From: Ostrinia nubilalis
Taxonomy: Eukaryota > Arthropoda > Insecta > Lepidoptera > Crambidae
Assembly: GCF_963855985.1 (NCBI RefSeq)
Contig: NC_087092.1
Span: forward strand, 14,508,001-14,572,000
Length of the DNA stretch: 64,000 nucleotides
Direction: 5' to 3'
The notes under the pieces were generated by a model. The model worked only from the letters and a program-made list of their open reading frames with translations, was not told the origin of the DNA and made no database searches. Position 1 is the first letter of the stretch. Each line of letters opens with the position of its first letter. The position numbers and the translations under genes were made by a program. Shown in pieces: positions 32,435-47,300 of this stretch.

Positions 32435-35400
32435 ATGAAAGGTAAGTGGAACAATTAGAATTAATTTATTTTTTCTTAGATGTATTTTTTCATGAATTTC
32501 TATGTAATGTAATATAAATAATATAATGTTTGTTTTTGCTTTATATTCGATGGAATTACTACTACGTAAGTGCGAAAAACGTTTCATCAAAAACCTTCAA
32601 ACTAAAACGCCTAGGTAACTGCGTTTGTAATATGGCGTGTCATTATTGTTCAACGTTTACGTTAGATTAGGATATAGTTCGAGTAAGGCCCAGAACAGAC
32701 GGTGAAACGCAACTGCAACGAAACTGCAACTTTCTGATGATTCTTATGAATGAAACTGAAACTGAAAGTTTCAAACTGGTTGCGTCATGTGTGATCTCTC
32801 AACAGACGCTATGGCAGAAACTTAGATGCAACTCCAAAGTAACTAGCAGTTGCAGTTTCGTTGCAGTTGCGTTTCACCGTCTGTTAACTTTACAAATAGA
32901 TTGTCGATTTTTCCTTATGGCTTCCTGCGGTTTGCATTTTTAACCAGACACAAGTAAAAAACATAAATAGCAATACTTATAGTTATTACAACTTTTACAT
33001 AAAATTCTAATTTATAATTAAATACCAACATACTTTTACATTGAAGATGATACATTGCTGAATGATGATGATAATTTATAGCTTTATTGCTCGACTTGGC
33101 GGGGGCACTGCCGTGCCCCCAGATCCTCTCCCCTTCATGTGGTCGTGTCTCAAGTACCACTGCTCAGACCCAGAGCGGTCGTCAAAAGGTCGTAGGTTCA
33201 GTTCTCATCTGTATCAGTTGATTATTTAGTTGCATTTAGGCTGAGTTGCACCACCTAACTTTAACCGTTACTATATCGACAACCGGTGTTTTTTGTATGG
33301 AGTATTACTGACTTTTGACGTTTGTCAAAGTTAAAGTAAGATGGTGCAACCCAGCCTTAGGATTACTCATAGATGTATTAAATTAGGTTACAATAAAATC
33401 CATAAAGTTAATATACCTAGCGGAATAGAGCAACAAAGAACTGAGCGAGTGAGATGTCACTAGCAGCATAATATTCAAAAGATTATTAACTTTATGTAAT
33501 AACCGGCGAGTTTGCATCGAAAACAAAACACGCGCGACTACCCCTCCTGAGACACTTATTCGACAGGACAATCACGAGCGAGTATTGACGCACGCACGTG
33601 TATTCTTCACCCATTTGCATTATAAAGACAATAAACTATATGTAAAAACGGCGGTGTAATTAGTTAATACTGTGCAGTATTTTTTAACTGCCTGAATAAT
33701 AATAGAAACACAAAATATAATTAATGCTTATTCATGTATTTCCTCCGCCATTTTCCGCAGTTTGGCACATCATTTTACCGAAGTCAGCCTATCTATCGCT
33801 TCGGCGTAGTACCGATCACTGCCGTTTGTCAACAAAATGGTGCTCGATTCTTGAGACAAGCTAAATTACACCATATTGTTAACGACATTGAGCATACATT
33901 TTTTTAAATACCTTCGCGAAGAAAATCTTCTGTACGTAGTACCACAGAATACATAATAGTAGCAACAGAAATTGCACTCCTTTGTGTAGGATCAGATGCT
34001 GACATTTTAACGGTAATAATAATAATGCAAAATATTCAACGCACATGGTGCATTCGAAATCGCACCTTACTATTACGCTCACAAGAGCGCAATTTTTTTG
34101 TGTTCAAAATTGATCTACCTCACAGCTCAAGCGTCAGGGTTGTAAGAAAAGTAAAATAAAAAAAAACTTAATTTTAAGAAGCATTTATTGTATTTACGAT
34201 TGGTAAACTTTAATCTAGTGGTATTTGTATAATCGTACCATCTACTTTAGAGATGACCTATTAATAAACTTCAGTGTTGACATAATTCGAAATTGGACAA
34301 ACAGTTTTAAAAGGTGTAGTGTCGGAAAATAGATACGGTGAAGTAAAGTTAATGTTTTTATTAGCTAAAATAATTTTTATGCTACAGTTTTTTGTCATAA
34401 GTATTTCAAAATAATTTATTATTTAAAAAGTGTAGTTTTTATTTATTATTTAAATCACTACAGTTAATTATATATTATTCCTAAATATTACGATTTTCTA
34501 TTAAAGAAGAATAACAGTGCTGTTGGAACAATAAACCTTGATTGCGACGATGGTCGACCGAGCGTGTATAGAAATACGCGTGCACACGCGATGTGAGCAC
34601 TCACAGCATAGAGTAACTTGTATATGTGGCGGCCCTGACTGATTTGCAACTTGAAGTTGTCGCGCGCTGTAGGTAATTATCTCGGCCGCCATAGGCGAGT
34701 GACGGAGGCCTGGTAGTTCTGTGGTAATAATCACAATGTAAAATTGTTTTTTCAGGAAGTGTCAGCATATTTGTGGGGTTATTCCTGCAAGCTTCGGCCA
34801 GCATTTTCTTTCATGAGCACTCCCATATAACGTTGATACCAGACCCTACGCGTGATCACACAACCTTTGGATTCTCTTTGGCTTACCAACAGAACGGAAC
34901 AGTCACAAGCCTGGGTAAAAATACACTCCGTCGACTTTTTTAAGGACTCTACACATCAAAGTCGGCTTTATTTCAAAATAAATGTCGACGACTTGTACAG
35001 ATATGATTTTTGACAACATGTCCAAAGTTGAACACATTAACGCCCGTTTCCCATATTCAATCCTTGTCCAAATCTGGATTTCAACTGTCAAATTTAATTC
35101 ACTTTATTGAATATAGAAAACCAGCATTAGGCGGGTTTGGCGTATAGGTAGACTGCATTAGATAATATATACTCAATACTCAATACTCAATATGTTTATT
35201 GCTTCCTTAAGTACATTTAGGTGTTACATATATTTGGAGATCATTAAGGACCCTGTTGGGCGCTGCAAACTTAAAATGTTAATTTGATTTTGGTTTCTGT
35301 ACCTTAAAAAAGAGTAAAAATAAAGTTGGACATTCACACGTCGATTGTTCTGACTTACGTGCAAAAAACTGAACTGAATTTTAACTTAAAACACATACAG

Positions 35401-36101
35401 GGTCAGTTTTTGGATGTATTAAAATGTATATCAGTTCAGCCGATCAATTTAACTGAAACAGTTCCAGAAAAAAAACGGGATATTTCCGTGTGGGAACAAG
35501 CCCTTATGTTGCAAAATAACTAAAAAAAGATCTTTCTTTCTTTCAAAATTATATTTTTTTCAGTGAGCGGTGCACCGCACAGTGACCTCACCGGGAAGGT
35601 GTTCAGATGCCCTTTCGATGACGTGCTGTCAAACTCCGCTACTCAGTGTGGAGATGTTGATTTAGATGTGGACAAATTAGCCCCGTATAGTAGAGGTAAA
35701 GATTTTATATGCACAGCTTTTTATTGTTATATCTTATTTATTTATTTATACACTAGCGGCCGCCCGCGACTTCGTACGCGTGGATCCCGTTTTACCCCCT
35801 GCATCTATCTTACGCGGTTTAGATTTTTTCATACAAATGTTTTTTCCCGCTAACTCCCGTTCCCGTGGGAATTTTGCAATATCCTGTTGTAACTAAGCTT
35901 TAAGTTTACTAAGGTACCTGCATGCCAAATTTCAAGCGTCTAACTTAAGCGGTTTAGATTTTTTATACAAAAGGATTTTCCCGCTAATTCCTGTTCCCGT
36001 GGGAATTCCTAAGTATACTATAACCTGCCCAGGAGTATGAAGAATAATTGTACCAAGTTTCGTTAAAATCCGTCGAGTAGTTTTTGTTTCTATAAGGAAC
36101 A

Positions 36102-36147
<46 letters not shown>

Positions 36148-39100
36148 AATTTTACTGACTGCATTTTTGGCATCAGTATCGATCACTAATCACCCCCTGA
36201 TAGTTATTTTGAAAATATATTTCATGTACAGAATTTTGACCTTTCTACAGATTTATTATAAGTATAGAAGATTAGCATTCATCTTGTGGGTGGACGTCCG
36301 TCCGACGCTTTCCGGTACGTATGGCGTCCACTTCAAAACCTTGCTGCCCCATGGGCCGTCAGTTCTCATTGGGGGTAGGCCTATGTTCAACAGTGGACGT
36401 CCTATAGCTGAAATGATGATGACGATGAATTTATTAATATAGTCCCGTTATCCTTCCAATGAATCCGTTATCCTTTCAAATAAGTACGATGCTTGTGTTA
36501 AGACTGGGTTCCGCACAAAAATTTAAAGGAAAATGTGGTTTGAACTGATACTGCCGATTCGAAATCGGCAATACAAAGCCGTCGGGCTGATGTAGAGACA
36601 CTTTCGGCGTCAAATAGTTCATGACACTGGCAAAAACCTTACATCAAAACCTTATTCCAATTTTAACAAAGATGTTGCGAACTTTTTGGCTACTTTGGAT
36701 GTTACGAACTACTTGACGCTGACTGTACATTGATGCCAATGAGTCTAAAAGTAAGTAATAGGCGTAATTTTGCAACAATATTTATAGTTATTATTGCTGT
36801 TGGCTGACCATACTTATTATGATTTTCTTTTTCAGATAATTATACAGATTTAAAATTGAATCTCGGGTGGTCAGTTTCCGCAACGCCAGATTATTTTTTT
36901 GTAAGTTTTAAAAATATTTTACGTATCCATTAGGATTTTCTACAGCCCATTTTAGGAACTTAGGTAGATAGGTATCTAACATGAGTATTAGTACACGTAC
37001 AAAATTAGTAAAATCCTACAGTTCTAGTTCTACTGTGATCATGTTGTATACCTACGAATATACAGAAACATAAAAAACTTAAAATTTTGTATGCAGTTAG
37101 ACAAATTTTTGACGTTTGATAACTATAGTTAAAGTAAGATGGTGCAATCCAGCTTGTGTACAAATGGTCTTATGTCCTGTGATTGGTAACTTGGCTTGAC
37201 ACGCTGCTGTCTAGATAAACCCAATATGAGAATATTTAACCAATGAATGCTGTATTTAACCGAATTTCATAATACGGCCATTATTAGGTATCAAAATAAT
37301 AATTATTACTTTTTGTTTATTTTGCAGACTTGCGCACCACTATGGCCAACGTTGATTCGTAGTTACGAGTACTTTGGCACTTGCTTCATGCACAACGATA
37401 CCGCACACCGGTACCAGGGACTTATAGAACAATTTGTAGCTGGAGGAAGATTAGAAAATCATGGTAATGTTATTTTTGATTCATTAAAATGGTATGGCAA
37501 ACCAAAATAGGTAACAAAAAAAGAGATGTAAAAAAAGGAAAAAGAACTTGTATATTTGCTTCTTTTTCTTTTCACGGCTGCCCTCGAGTCAAAGCATACG
37601 TAAGAGTTCAATTCTACTTCGAGATCGTCACACGAAGTAAAGTAGAGCTAGAACATAAAGCTAGATAATAATTAGTATGGTTTCTTTACTCGGCTGGGCA
37701 GCGTTCGGGAAGCTTCGAGATATGCTCACATCCGATATACCGCAGTGTCTCAAGACAAAAGGTCTTTGACCAGTGTGTGTTGCCAGTGATGATTTATGGA
37801 TCTGAAACGTGGTCGCTTACCATGGGCCTCATAAGAAGGCTCAAGGTCACCCAAAGGGCGATGGAGCTCGGAGTTTCCCTGCGTGATCGAATCAGAAATG
37901 AGGAGATCCGCAGGAGAAACAAAGTGACCGACCTATAGCTCGCAGAATTGCTAAAATGAAACGGCAGTGGGCGGGGCACATAGCTCGTAGAGACTATGGC
38001 CGTTGGCGGGAAGAGCCTGGATGTGGGCAGCGCAGGACCGGTCGTTATAGAAATCCTTGGGGGAGGCCTTTGTCCAGCAGTGGACGTCATTTGGCTAAAA
38101 CGAATGGTTTCTTCATGTGTTTATTCAATTATGGTATTCGTATGTTTCACAGCTGACATTCAGCACGGGACTGGGTGGCGCACTCTAGTGGACCAGTCGA
38201 ACAAGGTGCTTCTGATCGCCAAGGTGGCCGGATCCGGAGGGATATCCTCGGTCAACTCCCTCAGTCCTCTGGAACCCGTGCGCTCCTTCTTCTCCGTTAA
38301 CTCCAATAGAAATACGTTTAGACACGACCATAATCTTGGTAAGTTATGCATAAAAAATAAAAATGAAAAAAATGACATAAAGGTACTTTATTTTTTGTCG
38401 CATATTATTTCATTATCAATTTTCAGGAGCCTCAATGGTTGCTGGAAAATTTTTCGACAAGAAAATAACATTGTATGCAATCAGTTCTTATAATTTAGAA
38501 CAATCTAAATATACAGTAAGTAACATTCTACTGCAGTAGGTATAAAGAAACATACAATATTCAGAACACAATATCCATAAAAACTACATTTTTCTTTGTT
38601 ACGCTTCTTAGGCTTAGGCCCGATTCGACCAAACTTTTATCCGAGAATAACTCATGGTATTTAACTGGCACATTGACAGTTTCAGTATGGGAGATATATA
38701 ATATGTGAAAATGTCGAATAACTGACCATTTAATCTGAGATTAATATTTACTCTTGTTTGGTCGAATCCACCCTTAAGATATTAAACAGTAGTTTTGGCT
38801 TTAGTTAGTTTTTCAGCAAAGGAAAAAAGTAGAGGAAATAAGATAATATGAATAGACCTTTAAAGTTGTAACCTTGTGTTCTTCTAGATACATTTCCTCA
38901 GGTATGCGAACTCAAAGCTATACTTGGTACCACTTCAAACAAACAAATTTGGGGGGAAAAAAACTTTCTTGACCATTTCTGGTTCTGAATCACACTATGG
39001 TTCGATGTTTGGAGCGGCCATGTTTGCGGTAGACTTGGACGGCGATGGCCTTTCGGAGTTGTTGGTGGGTGCGCCCGCGCACGCCGCTAGTGAGAGCGCA

Positions 39101-41359
39101 CACGAGTCTGGTGCGCTGTATATTTACATGGGCGGCAATCAGGTAAAAATATACACATATGACTTCCTTGACTTAAAGTCCTATGTCCCCTAGATGGGGC
39201 AGAGGGCGTCCACAACAGTCCTCCATCGAGTTCGGTCTTGAGCTTCGCGTTTGATCTTGCTCCAGGACACAAATATCATCATCATCATTTTCAGCCATAG
39301 GACGTCCACTGCTGAACATAGGCCTCCCCCAATGATTTCCACAATGGCCGGTTGGTGGCGGCCTGTATCCAGCGCCTTCCCGCTACCTTTATGAGGTCGT
39401 CGGTCCACCTTGTGGGTGGACGTCCTACGCTGCGCTTTCCGGTACGAGGCCTCCACTCCAGAACCTTGCTGCCCCATCGGCCGGCCGTCAGATACACATA
39501 TATTTTTTTAGTAATGTGTAAGGCTGGGTTAGGTACACCATCTTACTTTAACTACATATAACAAACGTCAAAAGTCTGTCAAACTCGATACAACAAACTA
39601 GCTCTTATCTCAGGTGGTAAGAGCAGTTGCCCGGCAAGGGAATAGTTTGTGAATATAAACATTCTTTTATGTCCAACAGGGCTTATGTGCTTTTACTTGT
39701 TAGTTATTGGAAGTTATTAAAATTTTTTCATGGGTAAAAAATTAATGAAAACCAAACAACGATCAAAGCTATATTTTTCATTATTTTGTCATTGATTGGT
39801 CCTCAAATAAAGTTGAGGACCTCTGAATTGCCACAAATTAATATTAACGTTATATTTTAAAGGCTCTTATCAACGATATTGGCAGACGATGCGTAATAAA
39901 GGCAGTAAAAGGAGGCTCGAGATTTGGCTCGGCCATAGCTGCGAACGATGTAGACGGGGACGATGTGCCTGGTATGTTTTTGGTTTTAAAAAAAATTAAA
40001 TTAAGATTTTTTACTTGGCTTCAGCCAAATTATGGCGTTCAGTCTGCGTCGGTTACACGGTGGCGATCAGGTGGTCGACCAGTGTACGAATACATTTATG
40101 TGTAAGGTCTTCATATCGACGCGTCTTTATTTGGCCACTGCATCTGGTGCAGCGTCTGCAGTTGGCGGTGGCGATCAGATTGCACTTGATAATTTGACAT
40201 TTCTGGTCATTAAAATGGCGAACTTTTTTTCGAGATGCGAACGCGACAGTATTAACAGCTTTTGCACGCGCAGTGATCGCCACCGTGCCCGCCATCGCGG
40301 ACATTCTGAACGCCTTGTTTTAGCTGAAGCTTAATAAATTCCCTACCACTTCTCCATCCGTTAAACTTTACAATTCCTCACTTGTTTTTGGTCTAAGGGA
40401 CCCCAAGCTACTGTCCCTGTCTGTACCATTTTCTGTATTTGACAACTGCAGGCTTGTAACCCAAATGTATTCTATTAACATGTAAAACACTACAATATTT
40501 AGATAATGATGGCGATGCTTATCAATAAAATATTAATATTGTCTTGGATTTATACTTCTTTTACTTCCAGAAATATTTGTGAGCGCGCCTTATGAAAATT
40601 CTGGGGAAGGAGCTTTGTACATTTTATCTGGTTTTGAAGTAAAAAAAGAATTAATAGATAAAACAAGCAGTGTCAAGGAAACAACACTGTCAAGGTTGAG
40701 GTACAAACAGCGAATCGCGCACAGCGATTTTAAGACTTTTGGATATAGTCTGCAGGTGATACCGGACTTGGATGACAATGGCTGCGATGGTAATTATACT
40801 TATCCATATCAGAAAATATTTTACTTTATCATTTTTTTAGACTAGCCAGCTGTCCGTAAAGTCGGCTGCACATTTTTTGTGTTGCACCACAGTCGCACAC
40901 TTCGATCAGTGCGCAATTCCATCTCGGAACAAAAGAGCGCACTTGAGAAGTCAGTTCTTTTATCTTTTTTCGTCTGGCATCAAATAAATTTCATATTTTA
41001 TAGTCTAGAATTCCCATCTACTGTGAGTTGGCGTTAATTAAATAAGAAATCACTTCTTACGTGCGCTGTTAATTTCGCGAATAACGTAATTTTGCGCTGA
41101 CCCGGTATTGTTGATCTGAGGTTTCACAGCAATATTTTTTTTAGCGATATAAGATAACTTTGCGCTTAGCTTGAGTTATTTCGTCAGTAAGTACGCTTGC
41201 TTTAAATTCATGTTATAATTTTAATTTTCACATGAATTTAATAATATTTATTTCATTACAGAATTAGCAGTTGGATCGCCAGGATCCGACAAAATAATGT
41301 TGTTGCGTTGTATACCGGGAATGATAGTAAATGTTAACCTGGAACAAAAGGGAGACCAG
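32435..41359 (+). CDS. Gene B exons 1-11: signal peptide and beta-propeller
   Basis: Exons: 32435-32441 (inferred), 34756-34914, 35564-35695, 36836-36900, 37328-37463, 38153-38338, 38427-38515, 38888-39142, 39863-39971, 40571-40789, 41262-41359. Key motifs: TTFGFSLAYQQNG in exon 2, LVSGAPHSDLTGKVFRCP across exons 2-3, LGWSVSATPDYFF in exon 4, TCAPLW in exon 5, and three complete calcium-site loops: DLDGDGLSELLVGAP (exon 8), DVDGDDVPEIFVSAP (exons 9-10) and DLDDNGCDELAVGSP (exons 10-11). The exon 8 acceptor is placed at 38887 rather than the AG at 38901, because only the former keeps phase 0. An RTE remnant ends about 40 bp before the exon 6 acceptor. Confidence 0.88.
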
Positions 41360-44300
41360 GTAATATGAGATCATTCATATCACTTGTCATCATCGTCATA
41401 AGCCTATGATAATCACCTTAATTACTTAATAGGTATCAGTTTCCTGCTCAACTCTAAGATGTCTCAGCCGGCGTGCAGCGATGGCGATCAATGCGTTTGA
41501 GTCTGTGGGCTGAGTGTGAATTTACATCAAACGTCCTCCCTAGTGAGTACGTTATAAAAATGTATGAAAATTTTAGTTCTTGAAGCTGTACAATCCGTCA
41601 TACATTTAATGTTTTTTTTACGCGCTCACTACGTTTGATGTAAACTCACACTAGGCCCTCTGATCGCCTTCGCTGAATGAATGATTGTAGACGTCAAAAT
41701 ATAGTATTGGCTCATCGCGTAAAATCGATAAAATGGTGCGATAAACGTTTAGGCCACTATAAAAAAATATTCCCACCTCTTGTTCCCACCACTGCAACTC
41801 CTGTGTAGCCAGGATCTACAGCTTGACCGCCATAAAAACCCAACCAAAGAAGGACAAGTTTGTCTCGGGGGAAAATTATACTGTCATTGGACCCGCAACG
41901 AAATTAATCAGAAGAACATAGGTGGAGTTCGAAAATTAAGGTTCGACTTCCCTCCATTGCAAAGCAGATGACAGGTGACAAACAAAGGTTTAAAACCTTT
42001 AAGAAAAGATTATGCACCACGGACAATAAATATCAATTAAGGGGCCTATCTTATGAGCAATTAGCAACTACCTGCCAATAATATTTTCCACAAAATCGCC
42101 TAAAACGCTTAGGCCACTAGGCAACTTTTTCTACTTTTGTTTTGTTTTCAGATAGTAAGAGAGCAAGACAACAACTTCACTATGAGTGTATGTGTAGAAG
42201 TAAAACACTTGAAGCTTAAAAGTTTTTATTCGGGTAAGTACCCGCTTTTACAATTTTTTGGTGTGTTTGCATTTACTAAAAAAAATAATTTTTTTAGAAC
42301 TGAAAATATCCAACAAAGTGATTGGTGTTGGTGCAAATATCGAAGCTTCCCAACTGAGTTTTAGTGTGGTGTTAAATGGGACCACAGAAGAACCAGTATG
42401 CCGGGATGTGATGGTTAAATTGGTAAATAAATAGTAAATACCTATACAGGGTGACTGGAACTGAACCCGCCATAGCTAATATGAGTATAGAGGAGGTCAT
42501 TTGCTAATTATTGAACCTTGCTTTCTATGACTAAAGTTTTATAGTTTAGGAGATATGACAATTTTTATACTTTTTTCAGATTTTTCCGTAATTTGACCTA
42601 AAAGCTGCTTAAATTTTTTTCTCGCGTGATTTCAACAGTTTTTTTTATCTGATAATAATATTGAATATGTCTTTATTCAAATAAAATAAACTTCTGATCC
42701 AGATAATGATTGAATAGCTAGTTACGAGCCGCCAAAATCTAATAAAAGTACAAACCACGATAAAAATTTCTACTTCGAAATCGATTTAAAAAAAAAAATA
42801 TGGTGATAATGGATTTCCAATAATCTTAAAAATATCTCTAGCTTCTCTTCTTTCCAATGAAATATTAAACGTTGTAATTAGATATTGAAATTTGTCAAAA
42901 ATTCAAAGTTTATGGAAGAAAATGGAGTAATAATACAAAAATTATCCATACAAAGTTGATTTTGAATTGTTTTATTCTCTTTTCTTCATAATGTGATTAT
43001 TATTTTAAAATTTATTTTTCAAAAAACACACAAAAATAGTTATGAAAAGGAGTATAGCAGAAAATATGAGATGTTTGAAGAAACTTTGTATGGATAATTT
43101 TCGTATTATTACTACATTTTCTTCCATAAACTTTGAATTTTTAATAAAGGACAATGAACAAAAATGTATGGAGTGTGGTCCAAATGTCCACCACTAACGA
43201 GACCTATGTAGTAAAATAGTCTACTAAATACTGATTCATTATAACCAAACCGCAATCAAAAATATGCTGTCAGTAAAAAGTTATGACTGAATGAAAAGTC
43301 TGTTTTTTACCTTTTCATCCGAAAAATGTTCTTGTTATCATTCTATCCATTGCACATTTTGGACTAATCTACGCATGTTATGTCATGTCGCATGTGGCGC
43401 GGGGTTATAGATGAATTTTATTAAATATTATACTAGCTGTGCCTACGACTTTGTACGCGTAAAAATAGTTTGAATAATATTTCCCATTTTTACAACATTT
43501 GTCTTTACTGCTCCGCCCCTATTGGTTGTAGGGTGATGTTATTTATCCTAAAACCATCCTTGATAAACGGGCTATCCATAACAAAAATATTTTTTCAAAC
43601 CGGACCATTAGTTCCTGAGATTAGCGCGTAAACTACTACAATTGTTCAAACAGTCATAAGGTCATAACTTTTTACTGACAGCTTATTTTTTTTCGTCCCA
43701 TACTGAAAGTTAATCTCTATTTAATGGACTATAATCCAATATAGGTCTCATTAGTGGTGGACATTTGGACCACTTTTGGTCATTGTCCTTTCAATGTCTA
43801 ATTTACTACGTGTGATATATCATTGGAAAGAAGAGAAAGTAGAGATTATTTTAAGATCATTGGGAATCCATTATCAGTATTAGTTTTTTTTCAAATCGAA
43901 TTCGAACTTGAATTTTTTATCGTTGTTTGTACTTTTGTTGAACTTTGGCGGCTCGTAACTAGTTATTCAATCATTATCTGGATCTGAAATTTATTTTATT
44001 TGACTAAAGGTTTATTCGATATTAGTATCAGATAAAAAAATCGGTTAAAATCATGCAAGAAAAAAAAATTAAGCAGTTTTTAGGTCCAATTTCGGAAAAA
44101 TCTGAAAAATTTATAAAAATTGACATATCTTCTAAACTATAAAACTTTAGTCATAGAAAGTAAGGTTCAGTAAGTAGCAAATGACCTCCTCTATACGCGT
44201 ATTAGCTATGGCGGGTTCAGTTCCAGTCACCCTGTATACTTACTTATTTGTAAAGTTGTTATTAAGTTTATTCTATTACGTTCGTTCGTTCGTTTTCAGC

Positions 44301-47300
44301 CAAATGACGTCCACTGCTGGACAAAGGCCTCCCCCAAGGTTTTCCACAATAAACGGTCCTGCGCTGCCCGCATCCAGGCTCTTCCCGCGACCTTCACCAG
44401 ATCGTCGGTCCACCTAGTAGGAGGCCTGCCCACGCGGGCTGGATTCTATTACATTAATATGTATTATTCACAAAAAGTGGAATTTTTTAGCTAGTAAAAA
44501 AATATCATCATACTCGTCTTGAAGGGTTAATTACTGTAAATTTTAGCTTAATTACTTCTTAAAATTTTGATGCAAAGAAAAAAAACGGGATAGGTGTAGG
44601 ATAATTACTAATTTAGGCTTATTTATAGTAAATATCATTGTACAATACAAATATTTTATTCATAAACACAACAGTTACATGCATATTATGATTTAAATAA
44701 AAGCAACTGGTGGTGAATTTTAGATTGGCAACGACCCACATGAGTATAAATTCTACACCACAGCGGAAATGGAGGAAACTGAGATGTTAAACTCAACAGG
44801 TTAGTGTCAATGAAATAGTATTCATAATCAATATCCTGGGGGCTTAGTGCGAGTTTACATCAAACGTATTCGCTAGCGACTGCGTAAATAATTAACTTTT
44901 AAAAAAAATAAAACCGACTTCAAATGCGTGAACACAAAAAAAACTAAAAATTGAAAATATTGCGTATAAAAAAGTTCATCCCCAATTTTCCACCCTTGGG
45001 GGTGAAATATTTTCTTCAAATTCGCATGAAACCACCCTTTTGATAATACCTATTCAACAAAAAAATAATCGTTCAAATTGATTTATAATCGGCGGAGATA
45101 TTGCGTATAAAAAAGTTCATCCCCAATTTTCCACCCTTGGGGGTTGTTTTTTCTATTATTATTTAATAAATGGGACCACCCTTGAGGTATTACCTATACG
45201 CAGAAAAAAGATTTGTTCAAATCGGTTCATAATTGGCGGAGTTATCGCGTAACAAACATAGAAAAAAAAAACATACGGGTCGAATTGAGAACCTCCTTTT
45301 TTGAAGTCGGTTGAAAAATAACTTAAATGTTGTATGACGGATTGTGCAGCGTCCCTAGCGGATTCTTTCAATAACTAAAATCTTCATCTTCTTACAGTCA
45401 GTCAGTATTAATTATTTTAATATTTTTTTCATAGAATTTAACGTAACTTGGGCAGTGGCGAGCCCGTACAGTGTGCTGGAAAAAAGTGCTGACATCTCCC
45501 GGCGCTGCAGAGACAAGGACTGCGAACCAAACGTCTCGATGACCATCGGTTGGTCTGGAAAGTACGTACCATGTAAACTCTATATAACGTTACTCGATTT
45601 AACAACAACCTCCTTATAACGTCGAAATTTCAAGGCTTTTTTTGGTTTACCTTGTTCTCTATCCGCTTTACCGTGTCACTCCATTTAACGACCACTCTAT
45701 CTAACGTCGGAAACTGCTCAGTCCCTCGAGTAGTGATATAGTATAGAGCTTACACTGTATTTTAACTTTATAAACTTTTCTCTTCAATTTATCTATTGCT
45801 GAAATGATAAAAATCGTGCGTAGTTTGAAAGATGTAAGCATACAGCGGGAGCGACTTTTCGGAATCCTGCCGGGCTAGGATGTGCGCCGTGATAAAATCT
45901 TATCGATGGTTTTAGACGACAAATGTATGGGCTTATCGCGTAAAATCGATAAAATGAAGTGATAAACGGTTATATGATCTTCTTTTGTTTTCAGGAATGA
46001 AAGCTACCTACTCGGATCGTCCGAGCTCGTCACGGTATCAATTTTAGTGAAGAACCAAGGTAATAGCTCTTACGACTCATGTGTTATGGTTGAAATTGCC
46101 GGGCCACCAATCGCACAGTTCGGCTGTTCCAAGTACGGTAATGGGTACAGATGTATGATGCCAAAGCCTCTTAGAAGAAACACTCAGGTAAACTATTAAT
46201 AGTTTCTCATTAATTTGTTTTGATTTTTTTACGCAAGATTTTGTTTGCAATTCGGATTGAGGTCGTAATTTTCTTTCAATTAGTATTTTTTCGTTTTTTT
46301 TTTCATACAATTCAGTGGTGCATTGAGTTGAAATGTCGCGCGACGTCATTTTAAGTAATAAGAGACAGGCGTTACCTCATGCAACATTTCAACCCAATAT
46401 ACACCACCGTATCTATTTGATTATGAAAAAAGTTGGAAATATAACTTGTCCAAGTTCATTATTTTTTGTCTGACGGAGAAAAAAATTAAAGTTTTATCAT
46501 TTAGCCTATTCTCATAACATCATTGTCTTCATTGAAATGACGACAGCCATACTCTTTTGCAAATAAACGTTTTATCTATCAATCTTTACCCGACTTCTAC
46601 AAAAGGAGGAAGTTCTCAATTCGGTTGGTGTAATTTTTTTTTCAGTACCCAATCAACATAGTATTTAATGTGACTCAGCCGTTGAGCAATATAGAGCAGA
46701 TAAATGTTCAAGCTCGCTTGTTCCAATACTGCGGCAAGGGTACCCCTACCGTTATGCCATTTGCTCTCAAGTTACAGCTCAATACTGACGACGTATTCGT
46801 GAAAAGGTGAGCATTTGTTAAAAAAAAAAGAAGTCAGCGAGACTTCAGAATTAGGTACACATCAGATTTGTATGCTTTGTCACGTCATATTTTATATCAA
46901 TATCACCCCTCCCGTGCCGTATACTGAATCCTATTTGTACCTACCTACTTAGTGCGTGTGTGTCCTTACTATTGAAACGTTTTTCAGACTAACTCACAAC
47001 CAAGATATATCAGATACGGAAATTAGAGACCAAAATGTCGCTACTATCGACGATGCGCATGAGTATATTGTAAGTATCAAAGGTACAACCCTTTATAACG
47101 TCACTAAATTCAACGCATAACTTCTTGTAACGTCGAATTTTTTTTTACTTTCTCGGTTTACCTTGTTTTCTATGTGTTTTACCTTGTCACTCCATTTAGC
47201 GACCATTTTTATAACGTAGAACATTGCTCAGTCTCATAAGTGTCGTTATATAGAGTTTATACTGTACCTTATTGAAACAAAGACTAAAGCTGGATGCTGG

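Noticed and set aside
38888..38901. Alternative acceptor for gene B exon 8 at the second AG
   Set aside because: It would break the frame; the first AG keeps phase 0.
39600..39650. tRNA-like 'ctcaggtggtaagagc' segment
   Set aside because: Only a short D-arm-like stretch; no B-box or acceptor stem found.
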